This document shows positions 8,104 to 16,087 of a stretch of 23,329 bases of DNA, one piece after another (within the stretch, counting starts at the first letter, position 1; every line of letters starts with the position of its first letter). The DNA is from Lachnospiraceae bacterium. Lineage in GTDB: Bacteria > Bacillota > Clostridia > Lachnospirales > Lachnospiraceae. The notes beneath the pieces were generated by a model. The model did not search any database, was not told the origin of the DNA, and saw only the letters and a list, made by a program, of their open reading frames with translations. The position numbers and the translations under genes are program-made. The stretch is taken from the NCBI GenBank assembly GCA_900765975.1, contig CAAFTS010000058.1, positions 1 through 23,329 on the forward strand. Direction: 5' to 3'.

Positions 8104-10971
8104 TTATTTTCTGCAATAATAGCGCATATCACAGTTCTGGCATAATGTTTTATTTTTTGCTCTCCCGCTGAAATCTCTTCGTTGAATCTTATCAACCACT
8201 TCTTCAAACTCCTCAATCGTATGATCAATAGATTCCTGTGATTTATCGAACGTAATCATCGGTACTCCGCTCTCTTCTCCCGTATAATACAGATGCAACT
8301 TGCTTACTTGCTTTCCCGTCTTTTCTTCGATCAAGTGCGCATAGACATCTAACTGCTTTCGATTTCTCTCAAGCGATTCGCACTCTATTTCCATATCCGG
8401 TTTCTTTTCAGATTTGAAGTCAACTATTTCAACGGTATCATTATCACCTTTTATTAAATCAACTTTCCCCTGTAAAATATACTCTTCCTTAACAAGGCTA
8501 ACCTCAACCTCGGCATCCTGTATTTTGCTCCAGTCTCGACCATTTCTCTCCACATACCTAAGCACTTGCCTATATGCAGCTTCGAGCTGTTTCTGTCCAA
8601 GATAGGAATGTTCATTCTTAGACAGTGTACCATAATTTGTATCAAACCACATCCGAATATTTTCTGGTGTGATTGTATTTACTTCTTTCCGCATAGCTGC
8701 ACGATGAACATCCTCAATCGTTTCATGTACCAGTGTTCCAAATAGTGTCGCTCCAACTCTAACTTGTGTAAATCCCAATTCCTTAAAAATTTTATACTGC
8801 AATGCACAATTTTCGTATACTTCTATATTGGAAGTAAAAGAGAACGTGTCTTTAACCTTAACAGGCTTAACCTCTTCTAATTTCAGCTTGCTCAGGTCCA
8901 CCTCGTCATAGTCTAAAAGTTTTCTATAGCATTCCTCGAAATATTTACTTGGTGTTGCTCCATGTCCTTTTTTCTCATAGCAAGAAAGCACCAATAGATT
9001 CTGTGCTCGTGAAAATGCCGTATAGTATAAACGCCAAAAGTCAAAAAACTTTATATCATCTTGATCTTCAAAAGCTTTTCTTTGAAAATATTTTTCTTCA
9101 ACCGCTTCGAGTACTTTATCCGAATTCGTTCTCGGCGTAGCGTTTAAAGAATCCACCATAACTACCGGGAATTCCATTCCTTTAGATTGATCAATCGTCA
9201 TGAAAGAAATGCATCCGCTCGGGGCATACTCTGTATCATCTTCATATTCAGTGATACCGCCATCATATAAAAACCTCAGATACATATTAAAAAATCGTTC
9301 AACCACATCTATAATATTTTGCGGTGTAAATACCTCCACCCTATGCAAATACTCATATTTTCCAAACACCGAAGACAGGATAGAAATATTTCTTGCTGGC
9401 CGCTCATCTATGACTCCTGTCCCAATGTCAATTCCTATGTACGAACAGAATGGTTCAAATTCCAACAACTGGTACATCAACCCGGTAAACGCGTAATCCG
9501 TATTTTCCTTTAGATTCCCATGCCGTTTCATCATATTTACGATCCATTGGCCTAATGTATCTTTATGTTGAGAAACTATATCTTGAGCAGCACGCATACA
9601 ATCTTCACTGTAATATTCATACAGTTCATTAAAATTATATGGGAAATCCCTATTTTTCAGTTTTCTGATGTATTCTGGGAAGCACAGAATAATACAACCT
9701 AAAATTTCTTTTATTTCTTTCCTTTGGAAAAACATCTCGGATCTCGGTGAGTAAACCGGAACTCCATGCTCTTCCAAATAATGAATTAAATCAATCACCT
9801 TATCATTCTTCACTGACCTACACAAAAACGCAACTTGGTTATAGTCTGTAAGTTTCCCTGATTTTTTTAATGATTGAATAAAGGCTAATACTCGCTCATA
9901 CCAGTCATCCGCCACATCTTTGCCGGAACATTTCAGAACTGTTGTCTCTTCACTATAGTTTTTCTTTCCCGGTATAATCTTTTTAGGGAAACGAAAATTT
10001 TTCCATAAGAAGCCAAAGGCTCGTCCATCTGTTTTTTCCATCCATTGATTGTAAAAATCAATAATCTGCTTCTCCGATCTGTAATTGATTGTCAAATCAA
10101 TTTTCTTACACTCTTGAAAATGTGATGGGAATTCCAAAATATTACGAATAGTAGCTCCCCTAAAACGATACAAACCCTGATCGTCATCTCCTACAACACA
10201 TATATTCTGTCGTTTTTCTCCTACTAAGAAAATAAACTGTTCCTGTATATAGTTTGTATCCTGATATTCATCAACCATAATATACTTAATCTTAACACGC
10301 AAGCTATCCAGAATATCCTGATGATTTTTCAAAAGATTATACGCCTCTGTCTGTATACTTGAAAAATCAATTAAATTCTCTTCCTCCATTAGTGTGGAAT
10401 ATAATTCTAAAATCTTTGCTAACGCAACAATTTCGGGATTAGAATCTAACATCATACTATTTCCATCGACGAGTTCTTCCGTCAGATTGTTTACATATTT
10501 TGCAATCTGCCCGGCCTGCTTCCATGCACCCAAATGTCCTGAAAACAAGTCAAAATAGTGATCCAAAGCCTGAAACTGTCTTATATGTTGAAAAATCATA
10601 TATTGCTGATCAAACTGATCCATCATTCGATAGTTTTTCTTCACTCGAGTATACTCAAGATTTTCTTTGATAATGCGGAGGCATATCGAATGAAATGTTC
10701 CTATATACATCTCATTAACATTCACTGACACGTTGACCGCGAGGAGCTCATTGGTAACACGGGTAATCAGCTCTTTCGCCGCCTTCTCTGTAAATGTTGC
10801 CACCATAATCTCTTCTGGCGCAACCTGGCATTCTGTTATTAAATACACGATTCGCTTCACGAGTGTGAATGTCTTGCCTGTCCCCGGACCAGCTATTATA
10901 AGCAATGGGCCTTCCGTTGACTGAATCGCCTCCATTTGTTGAGCATTTGCATTTCTAAAATCAAACGCCAT
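8104..10971 (-). CDS. UvrD/AddA-like SF1 helicase fused to a Fe-S RecB-type nuclease
   Basis: The 955-aa protein has SF1A helicase motifs: Walker A AGPGTGKT (27-34), motif II DEYQD (234-238), motif III GDDDQGLYRFRGA (from 261), and later SF1 motifs including SFMTIDQSKGMEFPVV and YYTAFSRAQ. The C-terminal 240 residues are a RecB/AddB/Cas4-like nuclease: His749 (GTLVHETIED), Asp838 (GKVDLI), Asp851 and Lys853 (VDFKS), and Gln873 (QLDVYAHL). Four cysteines fit a [4Fe-4S] nuclease: Cys722, then Cys944, Cys947 and Cys953 in CQNCDMRYYC. It should unwind and degrade DNA ends. ATG is preceded by GGGAGG at 6-nt spacing. It is the first gene of the unit, and its stop overlaps the mod ribosome binding site. 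It is not a standard AddA or PcrA, since helicase and AddB-like nuclease parts are joined and it travels with mod and res. Confidence 0.85.
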   Translation of the reverse strand: MAFDFRNANAQQMEAIQSTEGPLLIIAGPGTGKTFTLVKRIVYLITECQVAPEEIMVATFTEKAAKELITRVTNELLAVNVSVNVNEMYIGTFHSICLRIIKENLEYTRVKKNYRMMDQFDQQYMIFQHIRQFQALDHYFDLFSGHLGAWKQAGQIAKYVNNLTEELVDGNSMMLDSNPEIVALAKILELYSTLMEEENLIDFSSIQTEAYNLLKNHQDILDSLRVKIKYIMVDEYQDTNYIQEQFIFLVGEKRQNICVVGDDDQGLYRFRGATIRNILEFPSHFQECKKIDLTINYRSEKQIIDFYNQWMEKTDGRAFGFLWKNFRFPKKIIPGKKNYSEETTVLKCSGKDVADDWYERVLAFIQSLKKSGKLTDYNQVAFLCRSVKNDKVIDLIHYLEEHGVPVYSPRSEMFFQRKEIKEILGCIILCFPEYIRKLKNRDFPYNFNELYEYYSEDCMRAAQDIVSQHKDTLGQWIVNMMKRHGNLKENTDYAFTGLMYQLLEFEPFCSYIGIDIGTGVIDERPARNISILSSVFGKYEYLHRVEVFTPQNIIDVVERFFNMYLRFLYDGGITEYEDDTEYAPSGCISFMTIDQSKGMEFPVVMVDSLNATPRTNSDKVLEAVEEKYFQRKAFEDQDDIKFFDFWRLYYTAFSRAQNLLVLSCYEKKGHGATPSKYFEECYRKLLDYDEVDLSKLKLEEVKPVKVKDTFSFTSNIEVYENCALQYKIFKELGFTQVRVGATLFGTLVHETIEDVHRAAMRKEVNTITPENIRMWFDTNYGTLSKNEHSYLGQKQLEAAYRQVLRYVERNGRDWSKIQDAEVEVSLVKEEYILQGKVDLIKGDNDTVEIVDFKSEKKPDMEIECESLERNRKQLDVYAHLIEEKTGKQVSKLHLYYTGEESGVPMITFDKSQESIDHTIEEFEEVVDKIQRRDFSGRAKNKTLCQNCDMRYYCRK

Positions 10972-11124
10972 AATATGCCTCCCTTAATAAATTGATATAG
11001 ATTTATGTTAATTCTAACACGTCATATATCGAATAGCATAGACTGATTTTAATATGTAACTATATAACATCACTTCCTCTTTCTCAACAAACATCTTTGA
11101 GGATTTTTATATTATTGAGTTTAT

Positions 11125-11613
11125 TTACTTCATTACTTTGTCGAGAAGCGATTGATAGCTGTCTACGACATCATAGACTACATTCTCGGAACTGATTGCT
11201 TTGAAGTGCTCTCTTGTGCAATGGATTTTCGATTCTTCCACCAAGCGAAGTTGCATAGAGGACATAGAGCCTTTCGTCTCGGCAACAAAGTAAATGTGTT
11301 TTACTTTGCCCTCATAGAAAGCGATTGCCCAGTCGGGATTGTAGCGTCCTACCGGAGTGGAGATATAAAAGCCGTCCGGCAATTTTACATATACGGCGAC
11401 GTCCGCATTTGTATCCTACTGCTCCGCAAATTTTTGCTCATTTGTAGAATCATACACAATATGGTCATACAAATGTTTTTTCGCTTTCATGGCATTTGTA
11501 CCGAGTTTACCCTTGATGGTCGGATCCGTAAATACATTTGTCTCGTAATGCTCGTCCAGTGCATTATAGGTAATGTGCTGAATGATAGCGGTCGCTTTTT
11601 CATCATTGATTAC
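11125..11613 (-). pseudogene. Decayed C-terminus of a second type III restriction subunit (Res)
   Basis: On the minus strand, reading through one stop gives about 160 residues of a type III Res C-terminus. Landmarks are [21 protein letters not shown], the nuclease motif [11 protein letters not shown] followed by YFVAETKGS, and KIHCTREHF. An in-frame TAG (11,416-11,418) sits where Leu is expected in the FAEQ-L-D context. The natural C-terminal end appears to be retained; everything upstream, including all helicase motifs, is gone. The open frame merges with the stop codon region of the zinc-ribbon gene (11,603-11,605), so a deletion junction lies near 11,605-11,620. The nuclease motif differs from that of the intact Res (3707-6304), so this is the relic of a separate R-M system. 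The 85-codon open stretch after the stop is unlikely to be a functional gene. Confidence 0.85.
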
Positions 11614-11992
11614 CGGGCTTGACCGGTGCTCCGCACTTCACGCAGAAGGTGCTGCCGGGTTTTAACGCAGCGCCACATTTTGTGCAAAAGGCACTGGTTT
11701 GTGTAGCACCGGGCTGGGAAGGTGCGGAAGTTTGGAAACGGTTTGCCAGATTACCGGACTGAGGCGTACTTTTTTGACCTCTTTTCGCAAATTGGTTCGC
11801 CACTGCATCCGTCGCTTTATCAATACCCCGTCCCAGTAAATTCTCAAGGAAGCGAATGATCAGGAAACAGACCACGCTTCCAAGGATCGCAACAATTACG
11901 CCAATTGGGGCGCTTTCCGTATAGGCTCCAGCCGCCATACCAGACAAAATACCTAAGATGATGCCGTTATACGCATAAGTTCTACTTCTCAT
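11603..11992 (-). CDS. Small membrane protein with C-terminal zinc ribbon
   Basis: The protein is 129 aa. Residues 1-50 hold two hydrophobic segments (YNGIILGILSGMAAGAY and IGVIVAILGSVVCFLIIRFL). An amphipathic, Gly/Ser/Pro/Gln-rich linker follows, and a zinc ribbon ends the protein (CTKCGAALKPGSTFCVKCG, two CxxC pairs). It is the last gene of the zinc-ribbon operon, 13 nt after the 59-aa peptide gene. Its stop codon abuts the decayed res gene, but the C-terminus after the zinc ribbon looks natural. Function is unknown. The ribbon probably binds a protein or nucleic acid partner in the cytoplasm. Confidence 0.75.
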   Translation of the reverse strand: MRSRTYAYNGIILGILSGMAAGAYTESAPIGVIVAILGSVVCFLIIRFLENLLGRGIDKATDAVANQFAKRGQKSTPQSGNLANRFQTSAPSQPGATQTSAFCTKCGAALKPGSTFCVKCGAPVKPGNQ

Positions 11993-12005
11993 TTTTATTC
12001 CTCCA

Positions 12006-12185
12006 TTATTTGAATCGGTCTGCTAAATTCTGCTTTTCGGATTCCCTATAAGCACCCGATGCTCTGTCTTTCATATCTTTACTTTTATCTGCCGCTTTGG
12101 CAATTGCGTTATAAACAAGTTTGCAAATCACCATAAGTGCAGCTACAATTGCAGCAAAAATCGCAAATATTACATAATCGTTCAT
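12006..12185 (-). CDS. 59-aa single-pass membrane peptide
   Basis: A 59-codon gene: ATG at 12,183-12,185 preceded by GGAGG at 6-nt spacing, stop TAA at 12,006-12,008. The N-terminal half is one transmembrane helix (VIFAIFAAIVAALMVICKLV). The C-terminal half is highly charged (AADKSKDMKDRASG) and probably cytoplasmic. Its spacing of 18 nt from the upstream gene and 13 nt to the downstream gene, with a strong ribosome binding site, argues for a real gene of the operon. No family is recognised. A small single-pass protein in such an operon may be a subunit or regulator of the neighbouring membrane proteins. Confidence 0.7.
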   Translation of the reverse strand: MNDYVIFAIFAAIVAALMVICKLVYNAIAKAADKSKDMKDRASGAYRESEKQNLADRFK

Positions 12186-12203
12186 AGAATTCCTCCCGCT
12201 TTC

Positions 12204-12671
12204 TTAGAAAATACTACGCTTTGTCGTGATTTCATTCTTGACCGTAGACACTTGCGTATTCGGATCAAGCTGGACGAACATTTTCTCCACCGTGGTAAGG
12301 AGCATATTCATTTCATTTTCCAAGGAAGGCCTTCCGTATTTTGTTTTCCAGCTATCAAACTCAAAGCGATATACGCTGTTTGTCTCAGTCTGTTCCACAC
12401 AGCGAATACTCGCACTGAAATATATACCGGTAAATTTGACGGCTTTTGTATTTCCCTCCAGCGAAGTACCGGTTTTCTTTAAATCCAATGCTTTTAAGGC
12501 CGCGGCATACTCTTCGTTGGGGATAGGACGAACGGTAAAAATTTCCGCATATTCAACGAAATCACTCGCACGCTGGATGATTTTTCCCTGGCCAATCAAG
12601 CGCCCTTTCCACCATGCCGAGAAGCCAATAGCCACAACAATCAGAACGACCGCTGCAATAATTCCACCCAT
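12204..12671 (-). CDS. Membrane-anchored protein of unknown function
   Basis: The 155-aa protein has an N-terminal transmembrane helix (GGIIAAVVLIVVAIGFSAWW) followed by a soluble domain of about 130 residues with alternating polar and hydrophobic strands (KAVKFTGIYFSASIRC). A GGAGG-type ribosome binding site precedes the ATG. No signal-peptidase site is evident, so it probably stays anchored. It lies 81 nt after a lipoprotein gene and 18 nt before the 59-aa peptide gene. I do not recognise the family. Confidence 0.7.
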   Translation of the reverse strand: MGGIIAAVVLIVVAIGFSAWWKGRLIGQGKIIQRASDFVEYAEIFTVRPIPNEEYAAALKALDLKKTGTSLEGNTKAVKFTGIYFSASIRCVEQTETNSVYRFEFDSWKTKYGRPSLENEMNMLLTTVEKMFVQLDPNTQVSTVKNEITTKRSIF

Positions 12672-12752
12672 AATTTTTTCCTCCTTGTTTTTCCTTTTGT
12701 ATTTCTATTTCTGTACCGCCGTTACAAAAGCTGCGGTATCAGTGCTCATTTT

Positions 12753-13148
12753 TTACGATTTTGGCGAGAAGACAGCGGACGGATCTCCGTAGTAGATATA
12801 TCCGCTCTTTGCTTTCAGATACACCGTAAGCGTTCCATCATCATTGGGTTCAACGTTAATCTTGTAGGTATCGTTTTTCTCTTTTGCCAGCAGATCGGAA
12901 ACAGAACTCTGGCCGCCGGTAATCTCAAGCACATAGCCATCACCTTTTGCTTTGTATGTACCCGTATAATTCCAGTCCATGTAGAGCGTTACGGTTCCGT
13001 CTGATTCAAATTCTAAGGCACTAATGTCAAAGGCATAGCTCTCACATTCATAGTACCCGGACAAGGACGGCAAATCACTGCCACCTCCGCAAGCGCTCAG
13101 CGACAATAGAGCAGTAATAGTCAACAGCAGTGCAATCAGTTTTTTCAA
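12753..13148 (-). CDS. Putative small lipoprotein
   Basis: The protein is 131 aa from the TTG at 13,148. It begins with KKLIALLLTITALLSLSAC, a textbook lipoprotein signal with lipobox LSAC and the lipidated Cys followed by GGG. The mature part is about 105 residues, rich in strands (GTVTLYMDWNYTGTYKAKG), and resembles a small beta-barrel like the neighbouring lipoprotein. The frame is open further upstream to a GTG at 13,190, but that start would put 14 polar residues before the signal and overlap the gene before it. The TTG has GGGG at 8-nt spacing. It should be anchored on the outer face of the membrane. Function is unknown. Confidence 0.72.
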   Translation of the reverse strand: MKKLIALLLTITALLSLSACGGGSDLPSLSGYYECESYAFDISALEFESDGTVTLYMDWNYTGTYKAKGDGYVLEITGGQSSVSDLLAKEKNDTYKINVEPNDDGTLTVYLKAKSGYIYYGDPSAVFSPKS

Positions 13149-13167
13149 AATTATTTCCCCGCTTTCG

Positions 13168-13485
13168 TTATTTTTTGAATTCGGTACCACCGATATTAAT
13201 CACATTTCCCGACTGTGAAAAGGACTGCTCCCAGGTGTATTCCTGGCCGAACAGGGTATATGTAATAATGATCTGGCCGCCGTCGATCCGATATGTGCCG
13301 CTGGCATTGATGCCAAAAGCAGACATGGTCACTTGGTCTCCGTCAAAAGTAAACGATTGGGAAATAAGACCTTGAGAGTGATATGTGCCATCGAGCTTTG
13401 AACCTCCGCAGGCAGTCAGCATCGTGACACACAGGATGACGGCCAGCAGTATAGCCAGCAGTCGCTTGTTTCTTTTCATGTACAT
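13168..13485 (-). CDS. Putative small lipoprotein with beta-barrel-like domain
   Basis: The protein is 105 aa, with ATG 7 nt after AAAGGAGG. A basic N-terminus (MYMKRNKR) leads to a hydrophobic segment ending in lipobox LTAC, then GGSKLDGTY. The mature domain of about 75 residues is made of short strands with the pattern GTYRIDGGQIIITYT. A similar pattern (GTYMVSGGKIILSI) ends the 747-aa protein that opens this operon, so the two may share a fold resembling DUF5640-type domains (tentative). It would be displayed outside the cell. The second lipoprotein gene follows after 19 nt. Confidence 0.75.
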   Translation of the reverse strand: MYMKRNKRLLAILLAVILCVTMLTACGGSKLDGTYHSQGLISQSFTFDGDQVTMSAFGINASGTYRIDGGQIIITYTLFGQEYTWEQSFSQSGNVINIGGTEFKK

Positions 13486-13565
13486 GAAGAATCCTCCTTT
13501 GATTGATTTTTTATGCTACGATTCAATTTAAACAACAGCTTTTTGCCCGGGTTCGGCATTCATCC

Positions 13566-14432
13566 TTATTCCAACCTTGAACCGCATTTCGCGCAGAACT
13601 TCGATTGACTATCCATAGCAGCTCCGCACCGTGCGCAGAATTTTACTGTCGGCTCGGGAGCCGGATCCTGCACCTCCTCCGATATGGTGGAAGGATGCTC
13701 CTGCGGCAGCACGGTTGTTTGAGGCTGTTCGGGCGAATAATACATCATTTGTGGATTGATGGGATTTGCACTTCTGTTGACGGTCTGCGCGAAGGTCTGA
13801 TTATGCAGGGCGTTTTTTCGATAAAGCATGAATACCAGTACAGCAAATACGGCAATAAAACCGATCCATGCCAAACCGTACAGGGCAAGCTTAAAGCTTG
13901 TCCGCAGAGCAAGCAGGACATATATGACCTCGTATGCGCCAAGCACACAAGAGATGACGAAGAAAACAAGCCGAAGAGTATTTTTATTTTCGTCTTTTTT
14001 CAATGCCAAAATCCATGCCATAGTAACCAACGCATATAATACAAGCTGAACGATTACCCGTTCCGCCCCACGCCAGCCGGAAAAATAATATCCGCCGTAA
14101 TTGATAATCTGCTGAATTGCAGTAATCAGGCTGCCGACGCTAAACAAGGAATATGTAAAAGCCATGGAGAAAGATTCTATCTTCACTTTCTTCACGCACA
14201 TCCAAAGCTGCAAAAGACCGGCAAGCGCACACATCCAGATGTACACCTGACCGTTGAGATTGATCAGTAAAAAAAGCGAGCTGACGGCAGAAATGATTGC
14301 CAAGGTGCGCTGAAGCGGATCCAGCTTCCAGCTTTTTGCAAGCGAGGCTATGTAGCTCATCACAGAGCGAAGACTGCCGTCCATTAACTCTTCCGTTTCG
14401 GAAGTACCATGACTGTATTTTGTGTCGTTCAT
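13566..14432 (-). CDS. Multi-pass membrane protein with C-terminal zinc ribbon
   Basis: The protein is 288 aa from ATG at 14,432, preceded by AAGGAG. The frame is open 375 nt further upstream, but that stretch overlaps the neighbouring gene, is Cys/Arg-rich and has no ribosome binding site at its start. The protein has a soluble N-terminus, then about six or seven hydrophobic segments (TLAIISAVSSLFLLINL, LVLYALVTMAWILAL and WIGFIAVFAVLVFMLY among them), a Pro/Gln-rich linker, and a C-terminal zinc ribbon (CARCGAAMDSQSKFCAKCG). Function is unknown. The zinc ribbon links it to the other proteins of the operon. Confidence 0.78.
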   Translation of the reverse strand: MNDTKYSHGTSETEELMDGSLRSVMSYIASLAKSWKLDPLQRTLAIISAVSSLFLLINLNGQVYIWMCALAGLLQLWMCVKKVKIESFSMAFTYSLFSVGSLITAIQQIINYGGYYFSGWRGAERVIVQLVLYALVTMAWILALKKDENKNTLRLVFFVISCVLGAYEVIYVLLALRTSFKLALYGLAWIGFIAVFAVLVFMLYRKNALHNQTFAQTVNRSANPINPQMMYYSPEQPQTTVLPQEHPSTISEEVQDPAPEPTVKFCARCGAAMDSQSKFCAKCGSRLE

Positions 14433-14500
14433 AAGTAAACTCTCCTTATTTTTTAGTATTTCTGTACCCTCATTCGACGGAAATCTCTTCGTATGTATGC

Positions 14501-15010
14501 TCAATAATAAGAATAGAAAACCAGCAGCGGAATTACATACGCCAGAATCGCAAGGACTACACTCAGAACCGTCCATACAATCACGCCTATCAGTGCGCCT
14601 TTTCCTGCCGATTTTGCCTTGAGTGGTGTTTGGTCTTTCCACACCAGATAAAGAATCAAGCCGACAATTGGAAAGAAAAAGCCGAGCGCCGTCATACCGC
14701 CAGAGGGTGCATCCTGCACATACCCCATCTGCGGATATACAGGCTGCTGAAATACGGGCTGTGTACCCTGCGCAGGCATCGTGCGCTGCTTGCCGCAGGC
14801 ACTGCAAAATTCTTCACTTGCTGACATTTCTTTGCCACAGTCGGGGCAAAAAACCTTTTGCGCAGAATATACTACAGGAGCTTGCCCATATTGGCTCTTT
14901 TGATTTGTTTCAGTTGATCGAACAATCCAACGTACAAGTAAGATGATCCCTGCTACAAGAAGGAACACTACAAGGATAATGATCAAAAATACAAAAAAAC
15001 GTGCGTTCAT
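14501..15010 (-). CDS. Membrane protein with internal zinc ribbon
   Basis: The 169-aa protein has one N-terminal transmembrane helix (FFVFLIIILVVFLLVAGIIL), then a zinc ribbon (CPDCGKEMSASEEFCSACG), a Gln/Pro-rich linker, and two C-terminal helices (ALGFFFPIVGLILYLVW and GVIVWTVLSVVLAILAYV). The region between the last two helices, DQTPLKAKSAGKGALIG, is a conserved-looking loop seen in many clostridial zinc-ribbon proteins. AGGAG precedes the ATG at 9-nt spacing. It is the third gene of the operon. Function is unknown. Confidence 0.78.
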   Translation of the reverse strand: MNARFFVFLIIILVVFLLVAGIILLVRWIVRSTETNQKSQYGQAPVVYSAQKVFCPDCGKEMSASEEFCSACGKQRTMPAQGTQPVFQQPVYPQMGYVQDAPSGGMTALGFFFPIVGLILYLVWKDQTPLKAKSAGKGALIGVIVWTVLSVVLAILAYVIPLLVFYSYY

Positions 15011-15066
15011 AATAAATTTCTCCTACTTTCGTTTAAATGGTTTATATCGGTATCAATAACATCCTT

Positions 15067-15996
15067 TTACAAGTTGATATGATTGTCTTGCTCTGTATGC
15101 CCACTTTCTTTAGTTACGGGGCGCTTTGTACCACAAATACCGCAGAAATCTTCATCCAGTGGAAGTTCCCTGCCGCAGCCGACGCAGAACACCTTTTGTT
15201 CTGCATCGACTGCTCCATCCCGAGGCGGTTCTTGGCGTCTAGTGCCACAGTTGACGCAAAATGTTTCGTCCGGCAACAGTTCCCGACCGCAGTTGATGCA
15301 GATTACTTTCTGAGCAGCGCCAAAAGCGCCAACGCCCTGATAGACCGGCTGCCCGTAAGTCTGCGCAACAGGCATTTGATAGATGAGCTTTTCCTTCTTG
15401 TACGGATGCGTCAGCCACCGGCCCAGCAGGAACGCCATCGGGATCGAAACCAGCAGACCGGAAAACAGACTAATCCAGCCCATAGCAGTTATATAGCCGT
15501 TAATGATTCCGAGGTAGGCTTGATAAGCATTAAAGAAATAGCTTATTACACTGATGATTCCGGGAATAAACCAAATGGCACTAAAGATTTTTGCCGCTTT
15601 AGATTCCCCTTTTCGGTCCTGAAAAACGGCGAATAGAAGAAATAGCAAACCGCTGATTATACCAAGTAAGGGAAGTACTAAATAAGAAATCAGAAGCCAC
15701 TCGGACAGTCGCAAGATAAAAGAAAAATTAGAAACAAGTGACAATAAGTCCAGCACAAGATCAATCCCCAGAGCAATCCAAAGCAGTATGCCTCTTTTTC
15801 GCATAAACAGCAGGACCGCTAAAAGAATACTCGGGATAAGTGCAACAACAGACGAAACTGCTGTCTGAAGTATTGAAGAGGTCTGTATATCCCTCATTTG
15901 CGAAATGAGAAGAAAGACATTGATCAGCCCGCACACTACGCCGAGCGTGCAGAAAATCGATGCAATTGGGAATTTTATTTGCTTTTTTTCGTCCAT
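15067..15996 (-). CDS. Multi-pass membrane protein with tandem C-terminal zinc ribbons
   Basis: The protein is 309 aa from ATG at 15,996, 7 nt after GGAGG. An upstream in-frame ATG at 16,083 is not preceded by a ribosome binding site. There are about seven hydrophobic segments through residue 220 or so, then two zinc ribbons in series (CINCGRELLPDETFCVNCG and CVGCGRELPLDEDFCGICG). The two ribbons are near copies of each other, so an internal duplication is likely. It ends in a polar tail. Second gene of the operon; function unknown. Confidence 0.78.
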   Translation of the reverse strand: MDEKKQIKFPIASIFCTLGVVCGLINVFLLISQMRDIQTSSILQTAVSSVVALIPSILLAVLLFMRKRGILLWIALGIDLVLDLLSLVSNFSFILRLSEWLLISYLVLPLLGIISGLLFLLFAVFQDRKGESKAAKIFSAIWFIPGIISVISYFFNAYQAYLGIINGYITAMGWISLFSGLLVSIPMAFLLGRWLTHPYKKEKLIYQMPVAQTYGQPVYQGVGAFGAAQKVICINCGRELLPDETFCVNCGTRRQEPPRDGAVDAEQKVFCVGCGRELPLDEDFCGICGTKRPVTKESGHTEQDNHINL

Positions 15997-16087
15997 GTTT
16001 CTACCTCCAAGAAATATAATTAGACCGTCAATGGCCGCAATCGCTGTCGGCAGAGCATATGCGCCGCCAAAAATATGGATCATTTTT

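Noticed and set aside
8104..10971. Gabija (GajA-GajB) reading of the UvrD-like helicase
   Set aside because: GajB is a shorter helicase paired with an OLD-family nuclease GajA. No OLD/TOPRIM gene is present and this helicase carries its own RecB-type nuclease.
268..10971. DISARM or BREX assignment of the island
   Set aside because: There is no PglZ, BrxC, BrxL, DrmA or DrmB-like gene. The genes present fit type III R-M plus an ietAS-like pair.
11152..11622. 156-codon plus-strand open frame
   Set aside because: It is the antisense of the decayed Res gene; it lacks a ribosome binding site and its Cys/Phe/Ile-rich translation looks like an antisense shadow.
12226..12792. 188-codon plus-strand open frame
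   Set aside because: It lies opposite two genes with clear start signals and membrane or lipoprotein features; its composition (many Phe and Ser) fits an antisense shadow.
14433..14807. 125-codon N-terminal extension of the 288-aa zinc-ribbon membrane protein
   Set aside because: It overlaps the coding sequence of the 169-aa gene in another frame, is rich in Cys and Arg, and the internal ATG at 14,432 has a good AAGGAG site.
15037..15636. 199-codon plus-strand open frame
   Set aside because: It is antisense to the tandem zinc-ribbon protein, whose CxxC repeats and membrane helices are clearly the real coding sense.
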